Assembly: GCA_963556255.1 (NCBI GenBank) | Contig: OY744616.1 | Span: forward strand, 35,438,966-35,502,965 | Direction: 5' to 3' | Length of the DNA: 64,000 bases | Source of the DNA: Allolobophora icterica | Taxonomy: Eukaryota; Annelida; Clitellata; Crassiclitellata; Lumbricidae | Shown here: one piece after another, positions 25,051-36,088 of the stretch | Position numbering within the stretch: the first letter of the stretch is position 1 | Layout of the letters: the number at the start of each line of letters is the position of its first letter | Program-made: the position numbers and the translations under genes | The notes under the pieces: model-generated | Database searches by the model: none | What the model saw: the letters and a program-made list of their open reading frames with translations, nothing else | Told to the model about the DNA's origin: nothing

Positions 25051-27317
25051 CTATAAACGATACATAATCAGACATCTATATTTGCTATTCACAATGCATA
25101 TGACTGTATATGTGTATATTCATATAACCATATACATGTGAATAGCAAATCATCTATCACATGAATTAAAATTTTATATTACCTACAACAGGATAAATGA
25201 CACCAGAGATGCAATTGAGAAAATTCAACATTGTCAATGAGTCTTCTGATGTAACCTAATTATCATTATCGTATAAGGTAAATGTTAAGGTAATGTTAAG
25301 ATAAACGTTAAGTTAATGTTAGGGTAAATGTTAAGGTAAACGTTACGGTAATACACTTGTTTATAATTATATGCCTCTGTAGAAACGGCTCAGAAGTGTG
25401 GTCCCAAAGTTGAAGGGTCCTTTGTTGAATTACAATAGCAATCCAACAAACAGGACACTGAATCTCTCAGCTTGTCTTGATACCCACTAACTGACCGCGG
25501 TTCCGGTCCACTATTCCGGGGTCCGCTATTCCGGGGATCCACCAGAATATACACACATGCAATATACATACATGCATAGATACTTACATACATACATACA
25601 TACATGCATGCATACATGCATACATACATGCATACAGGTGTATAAGTAGGCTGTATCGCTTGGGTGCAAGTGGGTATAAGTGTGCATATAATGCGTGTGG
25701 GCTAATTTGGCATGAAAGTATGTATTTAGGTGACTGCTCATGAATAAGCTGATATGAGGTTTTCTCTAAAAGTTTAATCCACGGAATTATTATAAATGTT
25801 CACATGATTGATCACAGGTTATGTTATCTTGGCGTTAGTTAAGTTCTTGTTATGAACAGTGAAAACATTGTACAACGATAATTATACTTACAGGCTTTAA
25901 TTAAGTATTGAGTTAAGAATGATGGATGATTGACTGCTTTTCACTTACTGTACTACTACCCAGGTGGCCCTTGTAGCGGGGTCATTTGACCCCTTTTGGG
26001 CCTCCTGTGTAGCCAAACTTTGGAATATATATAATGCATGTTTCTGCTTTAACTGTAAAAGTTTGGTTACCAAATAAACAAGTGTCAAGTGTCAAATACA
26101 TACCAGTCTTGTTGTCAAGACCTTAAACCTCAAGACCAAGACCAAGACTTTGAACCTCGAGACCAAGACCAAGACTTTGAACCTCGAGACCAAGACCAAG
26201 ACTTTGAACCTCAAGACCAAGACCAAGACCTTGAACCTCAAGACCAAGACCGAGACCAAGACCCAAAATCACATTCAGCCCAAAATTTCTTTTCTTTAAA
26301 AAAATTGTCAAGTCGGAGTACTCGCTATTTGAATGAAAACATGAGTATTTTATTTTATTCAACCAAAAGAAATCTAAATGAAGACTGCAGAGAATTCCGT
26401 ATTCATATTTACAAAAGTCAGTCACATTTTCATTTTCATTTCCATATATCACTGCAGGTATGCTTGTAAATGAGTAAAGACTCAATGAACATCAAGGACC
26501 ATTGTCAAGACTGAAAGCTTTGGGTTTTACAGGTTTTTTGAAAGGCGCAGTACACATTTTTATAAGCACAAGTAACCAACTCATGTGCTAAGAATCCTGC
26601 TCTCTCAACAAGGAACTTCATACATGTTTTTAACTGTGGGGTAAATAGAGCAAGCAAGTCTTTGTTAAGCTGAGTAGAGCCTTGCGAGGTAATTTCATAG
26701 ACTGACTAATCTTTTGCACATTCTTTTATGAAATGCTATAGTAAAAACTTACATAATACAACATAGTTGCTGCTACTTCTTGCTGTCTCAAGACTTTCCT
26801 TTTCTGTCGGAGCTCCTCGCACTGGGAGCGCCTCTGATTAGGTTGTACTACAAGAGGCGCTTTATCGTAAATCACGGTGTTTGGAAGTTCAAACCCCCAG
26901 TGTGTAATGTGATTATATTGTTAGCATTTTCCTTCATAATTCACTTTGTGGGTTATTAATAAAGTAATAGTCTGGTTTATTGTAAGATTTGTGATAAATT
27001 TGGTGATGTCATCGCTTTAAGGAGTTTAAGCTTTCTATTGCATTTTTGAATTTTCTCAGTTTGCAAAATACGGATAAAATATTCAATTCCACATAGATCA
27101 AACTCATCAAAGTCCAACCCCCAGACTTTTTTCTACAATTCTCACACTGTCGTAAATATAATACAATACAATACAACATACACCATCACATTTCTACAAT
27201 GCGACTTGCATCATTAGTGACCATCAGCCCTTTACATAATCAATCAGAAAAAGCTACGAAGCGAAGTCTAAATCACATGACATAATGTCATATTATTTAT
27301 ATATTGCTATATTATAT
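25051..27317. other. Intron of copy B left of the Gypsy element: repeats only
   Basis: It contains a (GGTAAATGTTAA)-type tandem at about 25265-25350 (also present near copy A at 56110-56170), a CATA/CATG-rich microsatellite at 25578-25640, and a 27-bp tandem repeat at 26120-26270. A fragment at 26800-26880 ends AAGAGGCGCTTTATCGTAAA, like the non-LTR tails elsewhere. No exon was recognised. Confidence 0.5.
26120..26270. repeat. 27-bp tandem repeat, open on both strands
   Basis: The unit GAACCTCGAGACCAAGACC plus AAGACTTT repeats four to five times with variants. Because 27 is divisible by three, both strands stay open: a DQDQDFEPR repeat on plus and a GLGLGLEVQ repeat on minus. There is no sign that either is a host exon. 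Confidence 0.75.
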
Positions 27318-29547
27318 TGTGGCGGTCAAGGCCACAGTGCGTAAGTGGGAGGATTTATTTTATGCGAATAGCATCGGTTTCTTTAAGTTTACATGCGAAG
27401 GGAACAGCATCGTTTATCTTAATTTTTCATGCGAAGGCCCAGCATCGATCATTTAATTTTTATTTAATTTCAATAGGCGACTGTCCGGCAACGACCGTGG
27501 CAGGGAAACCCGATCGACGGTCTGAAGCCAGCGCATAGCGAGCAGACGCGCTCATTCGGGATGCATAGAGCCTGCCTCACGGTGTGCTGCTTTATACGTG
27601 AAGAGTGGGTTCGACTCTTCATACATAGCAATACTGTTAAACAGCGTTGTTGGTTAGCGACTCAGTTACCGATTCAAATATACTGCACTCAGTGTGGTAG
27701 GCGAGTGATTTTGGTTACGACCGAGTCAGAGTTCGAGTTTCCGGTTAGTACAAATATATTTACGGACGAAAGGGGCGTCCGAATAATATAATCAGGCGAT
27801 CCCGAGTACAGCTAAAGAAGTTCACTGTTGGGAGACGGGCCGACAGCGCCGATCCGGCGGGTTGGATCCCTCAGTTGATCGCGAAGCGGGCTAGATCCCG
27901 ATCGTGGGAAATCTACGGCTGAGTAATACTCGGGGAAGGATACCGTTGATACACAGGAAAACCAATTCGGTGTGAGATCGAAAACCAGGGTGAATTTGGC
28001 GACGGGCAGGAAAGTCCCTCTTGGGTTTTGAAGAACTCCGCGATCGGAGCTGGTCCGGTTACCCATGGGAGTAGAGGTGACCTTCTTAAGGTAGCCATTT
28101 TCTGGAATTCTGAAATCCTTGAAACCAAGAGTAAATTTGGCGTCGGGCAAGGAAATCCCTCTTGGAGTTCGAAGAACTCCAAGATCCGACAGTGTTTGGT
28201 TTTATCCACTGAGAAGAGTTTTACGCGATTTCGGCGTACTCGACACAGGGGAAGTTCTACGCGCTTTCGGCGTACTCGGCCGGGAGAGTTTTACGCGACT
28301 TCGGCGTCTTCGGCTGGGAGAGTTTTACGCGACTTCGGCACTCGGTGAAGTGACCGTCGGGATACCTGAAAAAACCAATTTAGTACAAAAACGATAATAA
28401 GGGTAAATTTGGCGACAGGCAGGAAATTCCCTCTTGGGTTTTGAAGAACTCCGCGATTGGAGCTTGTCCGGTTACCTGTGGGAGTAAGCGTGACCCTCGT
28501 TAGGGAACCAAAATTCGGAAATTCTTGGGAACAAAATTCAGGACATTCTGGTAACCTTACGGGGTCGGCGTTACATTTGGATTGTGACACTTGGATGGCT
28601 GACACGCCGGTGGAGCGTTGGAGGGGCTCCATCGCCCGGTAACTAAAAATAGTTACTGGGAAAGACCACTGTTACCGAAAGACCGCAGTACGGGAAAAGA
28701 CCGCCCGACAACTGATTACAGTGCGGTAAGACCAGGAAAAACGATAGAGTCAGGAAAATCTTGTATTCAAACCAATCGTTATTCAGAGCAAATAACTTGG
28801 TGATCGAAACACGTAGCTCCGAGAACTGACCGAAGTGCGAAGTAGGGCCCACCTCGTGCGCCGGTCGGAACCCAGTTCTGCGTGCGGTTAGGGAGGTTTT
28901 AGACCTAGAACCTGTCCTATCAGAAGAGAGTGTCGTGAGACCAGTATACCGCGTTAATATTACACGTGTATATATTATCGCAAGATGTTCGCGTGTTTGA
29001 GACGGCACGACGTGACGACTCGTCAGATGTACACCTTGTCCTCTCGGACAAGAGAACGTTCAGAGTTTTCCCCTATTGACGATAACTCGAGAGTCATGAG
29101 ATGCAGAATGGTACGTGAGGGTTCGGTTAAGGTGGAGAAAAAGAGGAAGTCTTTGACTAAGAGATCTCACAGGAAGCTGAGGACTCCTGCCGGCAAGAGA
29201 GCGAACCCTGTTCTAAAGGACGGCCATCCTGAGGACGAGGACGTTGCCCACCCGGCAACCGCGGCAGTGGCAGAGTCCGAAAGTGAGATGGAGCTTGACA
29301 GCGACACTGTTCGCAAACAAGCGATACCCTCGGAACCTCCTCTTGGAGAAATGGGCACTGAGAGCGGGGACAGGGAACCGCTCGTCTACAGCAGAAGTAG
29401 ACAGGATAGTGACCCGGGCGACTCCAGAAGGTCGGTTGGCTGGAGCCGAACCCAGCCCGACGACGAAGCAGCGTCTCGGGTAAGACCGACACAAATTGGT
29501 ACCACGTCTGATGAAGGATTAGTTGATCTCGAGCGACGAACGTCACA
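27318..29547 (+). repeat. 5' LTR of the Gypsy element (2230 bp)
   Basis: It starts TGTGGCGGTC and ends AACGTCACA. It is repeated at 37154-39383 with a constant offset of 9836 bases. The one difference noticed is A29257 versus G39093, a silent change in the overlapping frame. Inside are two long copies of a CTCTTGGGTTTTGAAGAACT segment (about 28016 and 28431) with a third partial copy (about 28151), and a cluster of about five GAGTTTTACGCGA-TTCGGCG units at 28206-28345. The LTR contains the ATG at 28985. Confidence 0.95.
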
Positions 29548-32500
29548 AACTGGTACCAGAAGTGGGGTTCTAGCGTTTTCTTGTTACAGAACCAGGCAAG
29601 GTCAGGAAGATACCGAGGACGAGTCGGATGAAGTGCCCCATAGTGAGCACGGAGGCGCGCGTCCAAAGTTACGTAAACGGAAAAGCAAACGAAGGTTGCT
29701 TGATGAAACGGGTGCACCTGACGAAACCAGTGCATTTGAAACGGAAGCTGGAACCCGCAGTGGGCGTGAAAGAGGTTTCCATGAGGATAACGGATGGTTG
29801 ATAACCGTTCCAAAGACTACTGAGGTAGTACGGAACGATGTGAATAACGAGACATTCACACACTGGCGAGAGACCGTTGGTGAGAGTAGGTTTGACAGGT
29901 CCAAACCACTCGACGACAATAGAGTTCCGCGTATAATACATGAGAGAACGTTCGACAATAGATCGGGGAACCTTGTGCAGGTTCAAGTACCTAGTATTGT
30001 ACGGGGCAGGCAACCTGTACAGTCGAGACAGGCTTGTGATAGGCCAAGAGACATTGAGACAGGCCTGAAACCGCGGGGAGACGCCGTAGTGCAGAAAACG
30101 AGTGGTGACATCGTGGCGCATCAGCGAAACGAAGGTAATCGAGTACCGTTTACCAACATGGAAGAAGGTCGCCCAAGACCTGTGACCGATGAGGTAGATT
30201 GGCAAGCGGAGATGTCTTACCTGCGACAGAGTGTGGCAATGATGAGTTCGAAACTTGAAGAACTGTCTGTTCCTGCTGCTCAGCATGCGAAGTCTTACCG
30301 ACGCGAGACCTCGGGGAAACCTACGGGCCCAGGTTACCAGATGGATCGCCGAGGGAAGCTGCAGATCGAAGAGCCAGCACGGAGCCGAGGTAACACAGAG
30401 ACACGCGAGGAAGTTTCGCTTTCGGAAACTTCGGAAAAGTTACGTAGCCGCTATCTTCCCGAGGACAGCGGGAGAGAGTCACACGGAAAAACGGCAAGGC
30501 AATCGAGTCGACAACGTCTGTTGACAAGAGGAAGAGTTGAGGCGAAATTACGTTCGTCAGTGAGTTCTTCGGATTCAGACACCGATAGTGTTGGTCCAGA
30601 AGAGGCCATGAGAACCGGAGTCTTTGACAGGAAAAACCTCCGTCAACGAGGAAGACACGAGAGTTATGAGAAAACTGAAAGGGAGACGTATGGTAAGGAA
30701 CGTCTACCAGAGTACGAGAGACGCGGTTTAAAACAGGCACTTGATAGAGAAACCGAGAGAGAATCGAACATGGGAAGAGACAGAGATCATTTGGCCTGGG
30801 ATGAGACCCACGAGCGGTACTCTAAAGGGCACAAACCAGATTCGAGAAGTCGTAATTGTCTTAGGTACGACGAATCTGACAGACCGCCAGAGTCAGGAAA
30901 AAGAGATATTCGCGAAGAAGACAGAAGAGTTACGTTCGTCAACGGAAACTCTCAGAGCTCTCGCAATAAATATAAACGATCGGAGTCCAAAGACTACGCA
31001 GGTGGTGAGCCTCGTAGAAAAGGTCAGAGACCGGCTGAGTGCATCTCTGATGAAGACAGTGCAACGTCAGACGACCGAGAGATGACTACGATGTATTCTA
31101 AGTGGCGTACAGGGAAGACGTTGGGTACTCTGAGGGGACAGAGTCGGCACCGGTCAGTGGTGAGGACAAACGAGGAAAACGATTCCCGGAGTAACGATGA
31201 GGACAACCGGAGAGGAAATCCCAAGAAGAGTGTCGGAAGATCACTTGTTACACGGACAAGAGGCGAAGACCGATCGGATCGCGGTATACGAATCAAGCTA
31301 GAGAAGTACGACGGCAAGTCAGCGATCGCAGCCTTTCTAGCAAAGTTCGAAGTTTGTGCACGGTGCAACCGGTGGAGTGATCAGGAAAAAGCAGACCAGT
31401 TAATGTGTGCCCTAACGGGTCCCGCTTCGCAGCTGTTGTGGGACATGGGTGCACAGAGGGACGTGTCTTGGCGAGAACTTGTTGAGCGGCTTAAGGCCCG
31501 GTACGGGTCTGATGACCAAACTAGCCTATATCGGATGAAACTTCGCACTTACCGGCAGGCTCACGGAGAAACGCTGAGTAGTGTAGTGCAGGAAGTACGG
31601 AGGCTAATGGCTTTGGCATACCCAGGACCAACAAGTGATATCGTCGAGACGGTCGCTTGTGACGCTTTCATTGATGCACTGGCAAACCAGGATTTGGGGC
31701 AGAAGGTGCGCGAGCGAGAACCAGTTAACCTCGAAGCGGCGTATAAACATGCGGTGAGGTTGGATGCCTATGGTCGATCTTCGACACAAGGTGGTGATTT
31801 AGACCGGAGACACGCGAGAGTTAAAGTTACCATGGAAGACCGAAAAGACTCGAGCACTGAGGGGCAACAGTCTCGTCGTCTAGAAGATCTCGAGCGAAAG
31901 ATTAAAAATCTTTCAAGAGAACTTGATCGAGTGACAATAAATCAGAATTTGGGCATCGTTCCGAGAAATCCTCATGAAAGGGAGAACAGTTCTGATCTAG
32001 CTGTGGGAGATCAGAGGACAACCGAACCGAATGTGGGGTGGCGACGGATTTATCCGCCCACACGGTTGCGTAACCCGGATATCGAATGCTACTTGTGCAA
32101 ACAAAAAGGACACATAAAGCGATATTGTCCTCAGAGAAACGCTGAGACGAATGGTGCAACCGGTACCAGTGAACCTACAAAGGCTGAACCGATACAAGAG
32201 GAAACCCAAAACCGACTGGTCAAAGGCAGTAGGGTGGCCTACGTGGTTGCGAGACTGGCAGGAAAACGTATACACTGTCTACTTGATTCTGGAAGTGAAA
32301 TGTCACTTGTACCACGACGTTTCGTGCTAGACGCTGTGCTAGTACCGTCAGAACAGCGACTCCTAGCCGCTAATGGAAGTCAGATTAAGGTGGATGGTGA
32401 AACTAACCTTAAGATTCGGATCGGAAAGCAGGTGTACCCTGTACCCTGTCTAGTTACAGACCAAGTGACAGAAGTGATCTTGGGGTTATCTTGGCTGGAA

Positions 32501-35500
32501 GCCAATCAGGCAAGATGGGACTTCGCAAGTCGATGCGTTTTCCTTGGGAGCGAGAAGATCCCTCTGAAAGAGGTCGTTACCGAGTCCATGTGCCGGAGGG
32601 TGATTGTGCAAGAGGACATAATAGTTCCTCCAAGGAGCGAAGTTGACGTTCCAGCTTGGGTAGTATACCCGCATTTCCAAAAAGATAACGAAGATTGGAC
32701 GACCATTCCAATGGAATTATCAAAAGATTTGATAATCGGACGTACGTTGGTGACAGGAAGAGACACGGAAGTGTGGATCAGGATGTTGAATGTTGGAGAC
32801 AGAGATTCGCTAGTCAAGAAACGGACTGAATGTCCGCTGGAGCGAGTGAACGTAGTCGATGTGACAGTTAATCGAGCCAGAACGGAGTCGTATGATGAGC
32901 CTTACCGAAGCGAAAATCCGGAGAAGCCTATGGGCCCAGGTTATCCGGAGGAACGCCGAGGAAAGCAGCAAAGTACGATTGACCGGTTTGGATCGAAGAT
33001 TAGTACAACGGCCAGTGTAGCGGAGCAGACGCTCAACCCACTTGCCGAACAGACCCTAAAACGACTATGGGAAGAAGTGCCAGCAGACATTTCGGAAGAA
33101 GAGCGAATCAGGTTACGAAAACTTGTGCTAACGTACAGCGCAACGTTTTCCCTTAACGAAAGTGATAACGGATTCACTTCGGTGATCCAACACGAGATCG
33201 ATACGGGACAGGAGAAACCAGTTCGGCAACCTTTGAGACGTCAACCGCTTTCCATGTTACCGGAAGTTGATCGTCAGGTAGAAGACATGTTGAGACAAGG
33301 AGTCATTGAACCTTCGATATCGGAATGGGCATCCAATGTCGTAATGGTTAAGAAAAAGGATGGCAGTATGCGTTTCTGTATCGATTACAGGCAACTGAAC
33401 CTGAAGACACGGAAAGATGCTCATCCGTTACCCCTTATCCGCGAGAGTTTAGATACCCTGGGTGGCGCCAGATGGTACAGTACGTTCGATTTGAGAGCAG
33501 GTTATCACCAGATGGCCTTGCACCCAAGAGACAAACACAAGACCGGGTTCGTTACGAGAAGGGGCAGCTTCCAATTCAAAGTGTTACCTTTCGGATTGTG
33601 CAATAGTCCGGCCTCGTTTTGTCGACTAATGAACTTAGTCTTGACAGGGCTAAACTATGACATCTGTCTGGTTTACTTGGATGACATAATTGTGTTCTCG
33701 AGGGACGTAGAGACGCACATGCAACGTCTAGAGATGATTTTCAGGAGATTACAAGAGTATAATCTCAAGCTGAAACCATCCAAATGTTACCTGTTACAAC
33801 AGAGAGTATTGTTTCTTGGTCACGTTTTGAGTGAAGAAGGGGTCGCGACGGATCCGAGCAAGATCAAGGCCGTAGAAGAATGGTCTGCTCCTCGGAACTT
33901 GAGGCAAGTCAGATCCTTCGTTGGTCTTTGCTCCTATTACCGACGTTTCATACATGATTTCGCGGTGGTAGCTCAACCACTTCATTTTCTGACCAGGAAA
34001 AATGTACCGTTCCATTGGACTGACGAATGTCAGGGAGCTTTCGAAGAACTTAAACGAAAGTTGGTTTCCGCACCTATACTTGGGTTACCGAACGACGAGG
34101 GCCAGTACATCCTAGATACGGATGCCTCGGCATACGCCATTGGAGCGGTGTTATCGCAAGTACAAGAAGGAGAAGAGACAGTGATTTGTTACGCGAGTCG
34201 GCTCTTGTCGACGGCGGAACGGAACTATAACGTTACCAGGCGAGAGTTGTTAGCTGTGGTGTATTTCTTGAAAGAGTTTCGTCAGTACTTACTGGGCAGT
34301 AAATTCCTACTCAGAACAGACCACTCCGCACTTCAGTGGTTACGCAGAACACCGGAACCGATTGGCCAACAGGCTCGTTGGTTAGAGATGATAGAGGAGT
34401 TTGACATGGAGATATGTCACAGACCGGGAACAAAACACGGTAACGCAGACGCGATGTCTAGAGGTCCGGGTGAGGAACAACCTAAAGTGGTTACCATGAG
34501 AGTTACGAATGAAGACGTGATGTGGGCACGTCCGATCGGAGAAGTAACGCGCTCCGAGGTTACCAGTGAAGATACAGGCCAGGAAATCCGTTGGACAAAG
34601 GAGTTTCTTCGAAGAGAACAGCAGAGCGATTGCAATATTGGTACGGTCCTTGGTTGGAAGGAGTCGAAGCATCATCCAACACAGGCAGAACTATCACCTG
34701 CTAGTGGAGAGGTGAAAGTGTTGGTGAGCAACTGGAATCAGCTGGAAGTCCTGCAAGGAGTGTTACACAGAGGCTGGATTCAGGGTAACACAGGAAAAGC
34801 TGAGCGATCTCAGTTAGTTGTGCCCTTATCTCTACGGCAAGAGATGCTTCAGTTAACACACGCAAGCTTTGCCGGAGGACATTTCGGGATTCGGAAGAGT
34901 TTAACTCAGTTGCAACGCCGGGCGTATTGGCCGAGTTGGAAGGACGATGTTAGACGGTTCTGCCAAAGGTGCGATCGCTGTGCTCGTTATCGAAGGGAGA
35001 AACCTCCAAGACAGGGTTACATGCAGACTCCTGTGGTCGGTGAACCAATGGAGAGATTCGGAATTGATATAACTGGTCCGCATCCTGTATCAAGTAAAGG
35101 CAACAAATACATACTGACAGCGATAGATTACTTCTCGAGATGGGCTGAAGCTCTGCCTATCAGAAACCAAGAGGCCGTTACTGTGGCAGAATCGCTTATG
35201 GTACACGTGTTCTCGAGGTTTGGTATGCCACGCCAGATCCTGACGGATCAGGGACCGTGTTTTGAGTCGAAGTTATTCAAAGAGCTGTGTAAACGCATGG
35301 AGATTGACAAAGTATGTACAACTCCATATCGACCCTCTGGTAACGGAATGATCGAAAGGTTCCACAGAACACTGAACATGTTGATCGGAAAGGTAGTGTC
35401 GGAACGACAAAAGGATTGGGATGTTCATGTACCATATGTAATGGCGGCATATCGAGGTACTGAACATGAAGCGACCCAACGGACACCTAATTTCCTGTTC

Positions 35501-36088
35501 CTGGGAAGAGAGAACCATACGCCATTAGACTTGATTCTAGCCCAAGTTACAGAGTTCGAGAGACCGTCTTACAGTGACATGGAAGAGTACGTGGAGAAAC
35601 AGAAAGAGAAAATGGAACGATCGTATCGGCTTGTACGAGAACAGTTAAAGAGAGTAGCAGAAAGAAGGAAAAAAGCCTACGATTTGAGAGTGAGACCTAG
35701 CAAGTTCGCTCAAGGAGATTGGGTTTACTATTACTACCCTCGGCTAAGAAGTGGAAGGAAGACAAAATGGGCTCGCTATTACACCGGCCCATTCTTGGTT
35801 ATTCAAGTGCTCAGTCCGTGTCTGTACCGGATTCAGAAGAGTCCGAAATCCACGCTAATGGTTGTGCACGTGGATAAATTGAAGCCGTTTTACGGTAAAC
35901 CTCCGAGTACCTGGTTACCGGAGAGGGACAGAAATCTTGAGTTACCTACAGTAGACTGGCCAGTCCTGGCTCAAGAACCTAATGCAGAACATGAACCAGA
36001 GGAACCTTCAGAGAATCCAGAAGAGACCGTTGATCCAGAATTGCCACCTGGACGACGGACGAGACGAAGACCTCGCTTGGATAGATGA
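28985..36088 (+). CDS. Gypsy gag-pol polyprotein, 2367 codons, single open frame
   Basis: Domains in order, by residue: a long charged N-terminal region (1 to about 760, rich in Arg, Glu, Ser); a retrotransposon gag domain at about 766-931; a CX2CX4HX4C zinc knuckle (CYLCKQKGHIKRYC) at about 1034-1047; an aspartic protease with LLDSGSEMS near 1099-1107; reverse transcriptase at about 1430-1620 with YLDD near 1564; RNase H at about 1707-1825 (DTDAS start, TDHSAL later); an integrase HHCC zinc domain at about 1956-2005; a DDE core at about 2019-2140 (FGIDITGP, TDQGPCF, ERFHRTL); and a GPF-type C-terminal module near 2262-2296. No stop or frameshift separates gag from pol. The first about 188 codons lie inside the 5' LTR and the frame runs through the primer-binding site. 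The in-frame start further downstream that an ordinary element would use cannot be excluded. The element appears coding-competent. Confidence 0.95.
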   Translation: MFACLRRHDVTTRQMYTLSSRTRERSEFSPIDDNSRVMRCRMVREGSVKVEKKRKSLTKRSHRKLRTPAGKRANPVLKDGHPEDEDVAHPATAAVAESESEMELDSDTVRKQAIPSEPPLGEMGTESGDREPLVYSRSRQDSDPGDSRRSVGWSRTQPDDEAASRVRPTQIGTTSDEGLVDLERRTSQTGTRSGVLAFSCYRTRQGQEDTEDESDEVPHSEHGGARPKLRKRKSKRRLLDETGAPDETSAFETEAGTRSGRERGFHEDNGWLITVPKTTEVVRNDVNNETFTHWRETVGESRFDRSKPLDDNRVPRIIHERTFDNRSGNLVQVQVPSIVRGRQPVQSRQACDRPRDIETGLKPRGDAVVQKTSGDIVAHQRNEGNRVPFTNMEEGRPRPVTDEVDWQAEMSYLRQSVAMMSSKLEELSVPAAQHAKSYRRETSGKPTGPGYQMDRRGKLQIEEPARSRGNTETREEVSLSETSEKLRSRYLPEDSGRESHGKTARQSSRQRLLTRGRVEAKLRSSVSSSDSDTDSVGPEEAMRTGVFDRKNLRQRGRHESYEKTERETYGKERLPEYERRGLKQALDRETERESNMGRDRDHLAWDETHERYSKGHKPDSRSRNCLRYDESDRPPESGKRDIREEDRRVTFVNGNSQSSRNKYKRSESKDYAGGEPRRKGQRPAECISDEDSATSDDREMTTMYSKWRTGKTLGTLRGQSRHRSVVRTNEENDSRSNDEDNRRGNPKKSVGRSLVTRTRGEDRSDRGIRIKLEKYDGKSAIAAFLAKFEVCARCNRWSDQEKADQLMCALTGPASQLLWDMGAQRDVSWRELVERLKARYGSDDQTSLYRMKLRTYRQAHGETLSSVVQEVRRLMALAYPGPTSDIVETVACDAFIDALANQDLGQKVREREPVNLEAAYKHAVRLDAYGRSSTQGGDLDRRHARVKVTMEDRKDSSTEGQQSRRLEDLERKIKNLSRELDRVTINQNLGIVPRNPHERENSSDLAVGDQRTTEPNVGWRRIYPPTRLRNPDIECYLCKQKGHIKRYCPQRNAETNGATGTSEPTKAEPIQEETQNRLVKGSRVAYVVARLAGKRIHCLLDSGSEMSLVPRRFVLDAVLVPSEQRLLAANGSQIKVDGETNLKIRIGKQVYPVPCLVTDQVTEVILGLSWLEANQARWDFASRCVFLGSEKIPLKEVVTESMCRRVIVQEDIIVPPRSEVDVPAWVVYPHFQKDNEDWTTIPMELSKDLIIGRTLVTGRDTEVWIRMLNVGDRDSLVKKRTECPLERVNVVDVTVNRARTESYDEPYRSENPEKPMGPGYPEERRGKQQSTIDRFGSKISTTASVAEQTLNPLAEQTLKRLWEEVPADISEEERIRLRKLVLTYSATFSLNESDNGFTSVIQHEIDTGQEKPVRQPLRRQPLSMLPEVDRQVEDMLRQGVIEPSISEWASNVVMVKKKDGSMRFCIDYRQLNLKTRKDAHPLPLIRESLDTLGGARWYSTFDLRAGYHQMALHPRDKHKTGFVTRRGSFQFKVLPFGLCNSPASFCRLMNLVLTGLNYDICLVYLDDIIVFSRDVETHMQRLEMIFRRLQEYNLKLKPSKCYLLQQRVLFLGHVLSEEGVATDPSKIKAVEEWSAPRNLRQVRSFVGLCSYYRRFIHDFAVVAQPLHFLTRKNVPFHWTDECQGAFEELKRKLVSAPILGLPNDEGQYILDTDASAYAIGAVLSQVQEGEETVICYASRLLSTAERNYNVTRRELLAVVYFLKEFRQYLLGSKFLLRTDHSALQWLRRTPEPIGQQARWLEMIEEFDMEICHRPGTKHGNADAMSRGPGEEQPKVVTMRVTNEDVMWARPIGEVTRSEVTSEDTGQEIRWTKEFLRREQQSDCNIGTVLGWKESKHHPTQAELSPASGEVKVLVSNWNQLEVLQGVLHRGWIQGNTGKAERSQLVVPLSLRQEMLQLTHASFAGGHFGIRKSLTQLQRRAYWPSWKDDVRRFCQRCDRCARYRREKPPRQGYMQTPVVGEPMERFGIDITGPHPVSSKGNKYILTAIDYFSRWAEALPIRNQEAVTVAESLMVHVFSRFGMPRQILTDQGPCFESKLFKELCKRMEIDKVCTTPYRPSGNGMIERFHRTLNMLIGKVVSERQKDWDVHVPYVMAAYRGTEHEATQRTPNFLFLGRENHTPLDLILAQVTEFERPSYSDMEEYVEKQKEKMERSYRLVREQLKRVAERRKKAYDLRVRPSKFAQGDWVYYYYPRLRSGRKTKWARYYTGPFLVIQVLSPCLYRIQKSPKSTLMVVHVDKLKPFYGKPPSTWLPERDRNLELPTVDWPVLAQEPNAEHEPEEPSENPEETVDPELPPGRRTRRRPRLDR
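29551..29571 (+). other. Primer-binding site, tRNA-Leu-like
   Basis: TGGTACCAGAAGTGGGGTTC begins three bases after the LTR end. Starting TGG, it complements a tRNA 3' CCA end. It most resembles the complement of the 3' end of a metazoan leucine tRNA (TGGTGTCAGAAGTGGG type), a match judged from memory. The site lies within the open reading frame. Confidence 0.65.
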
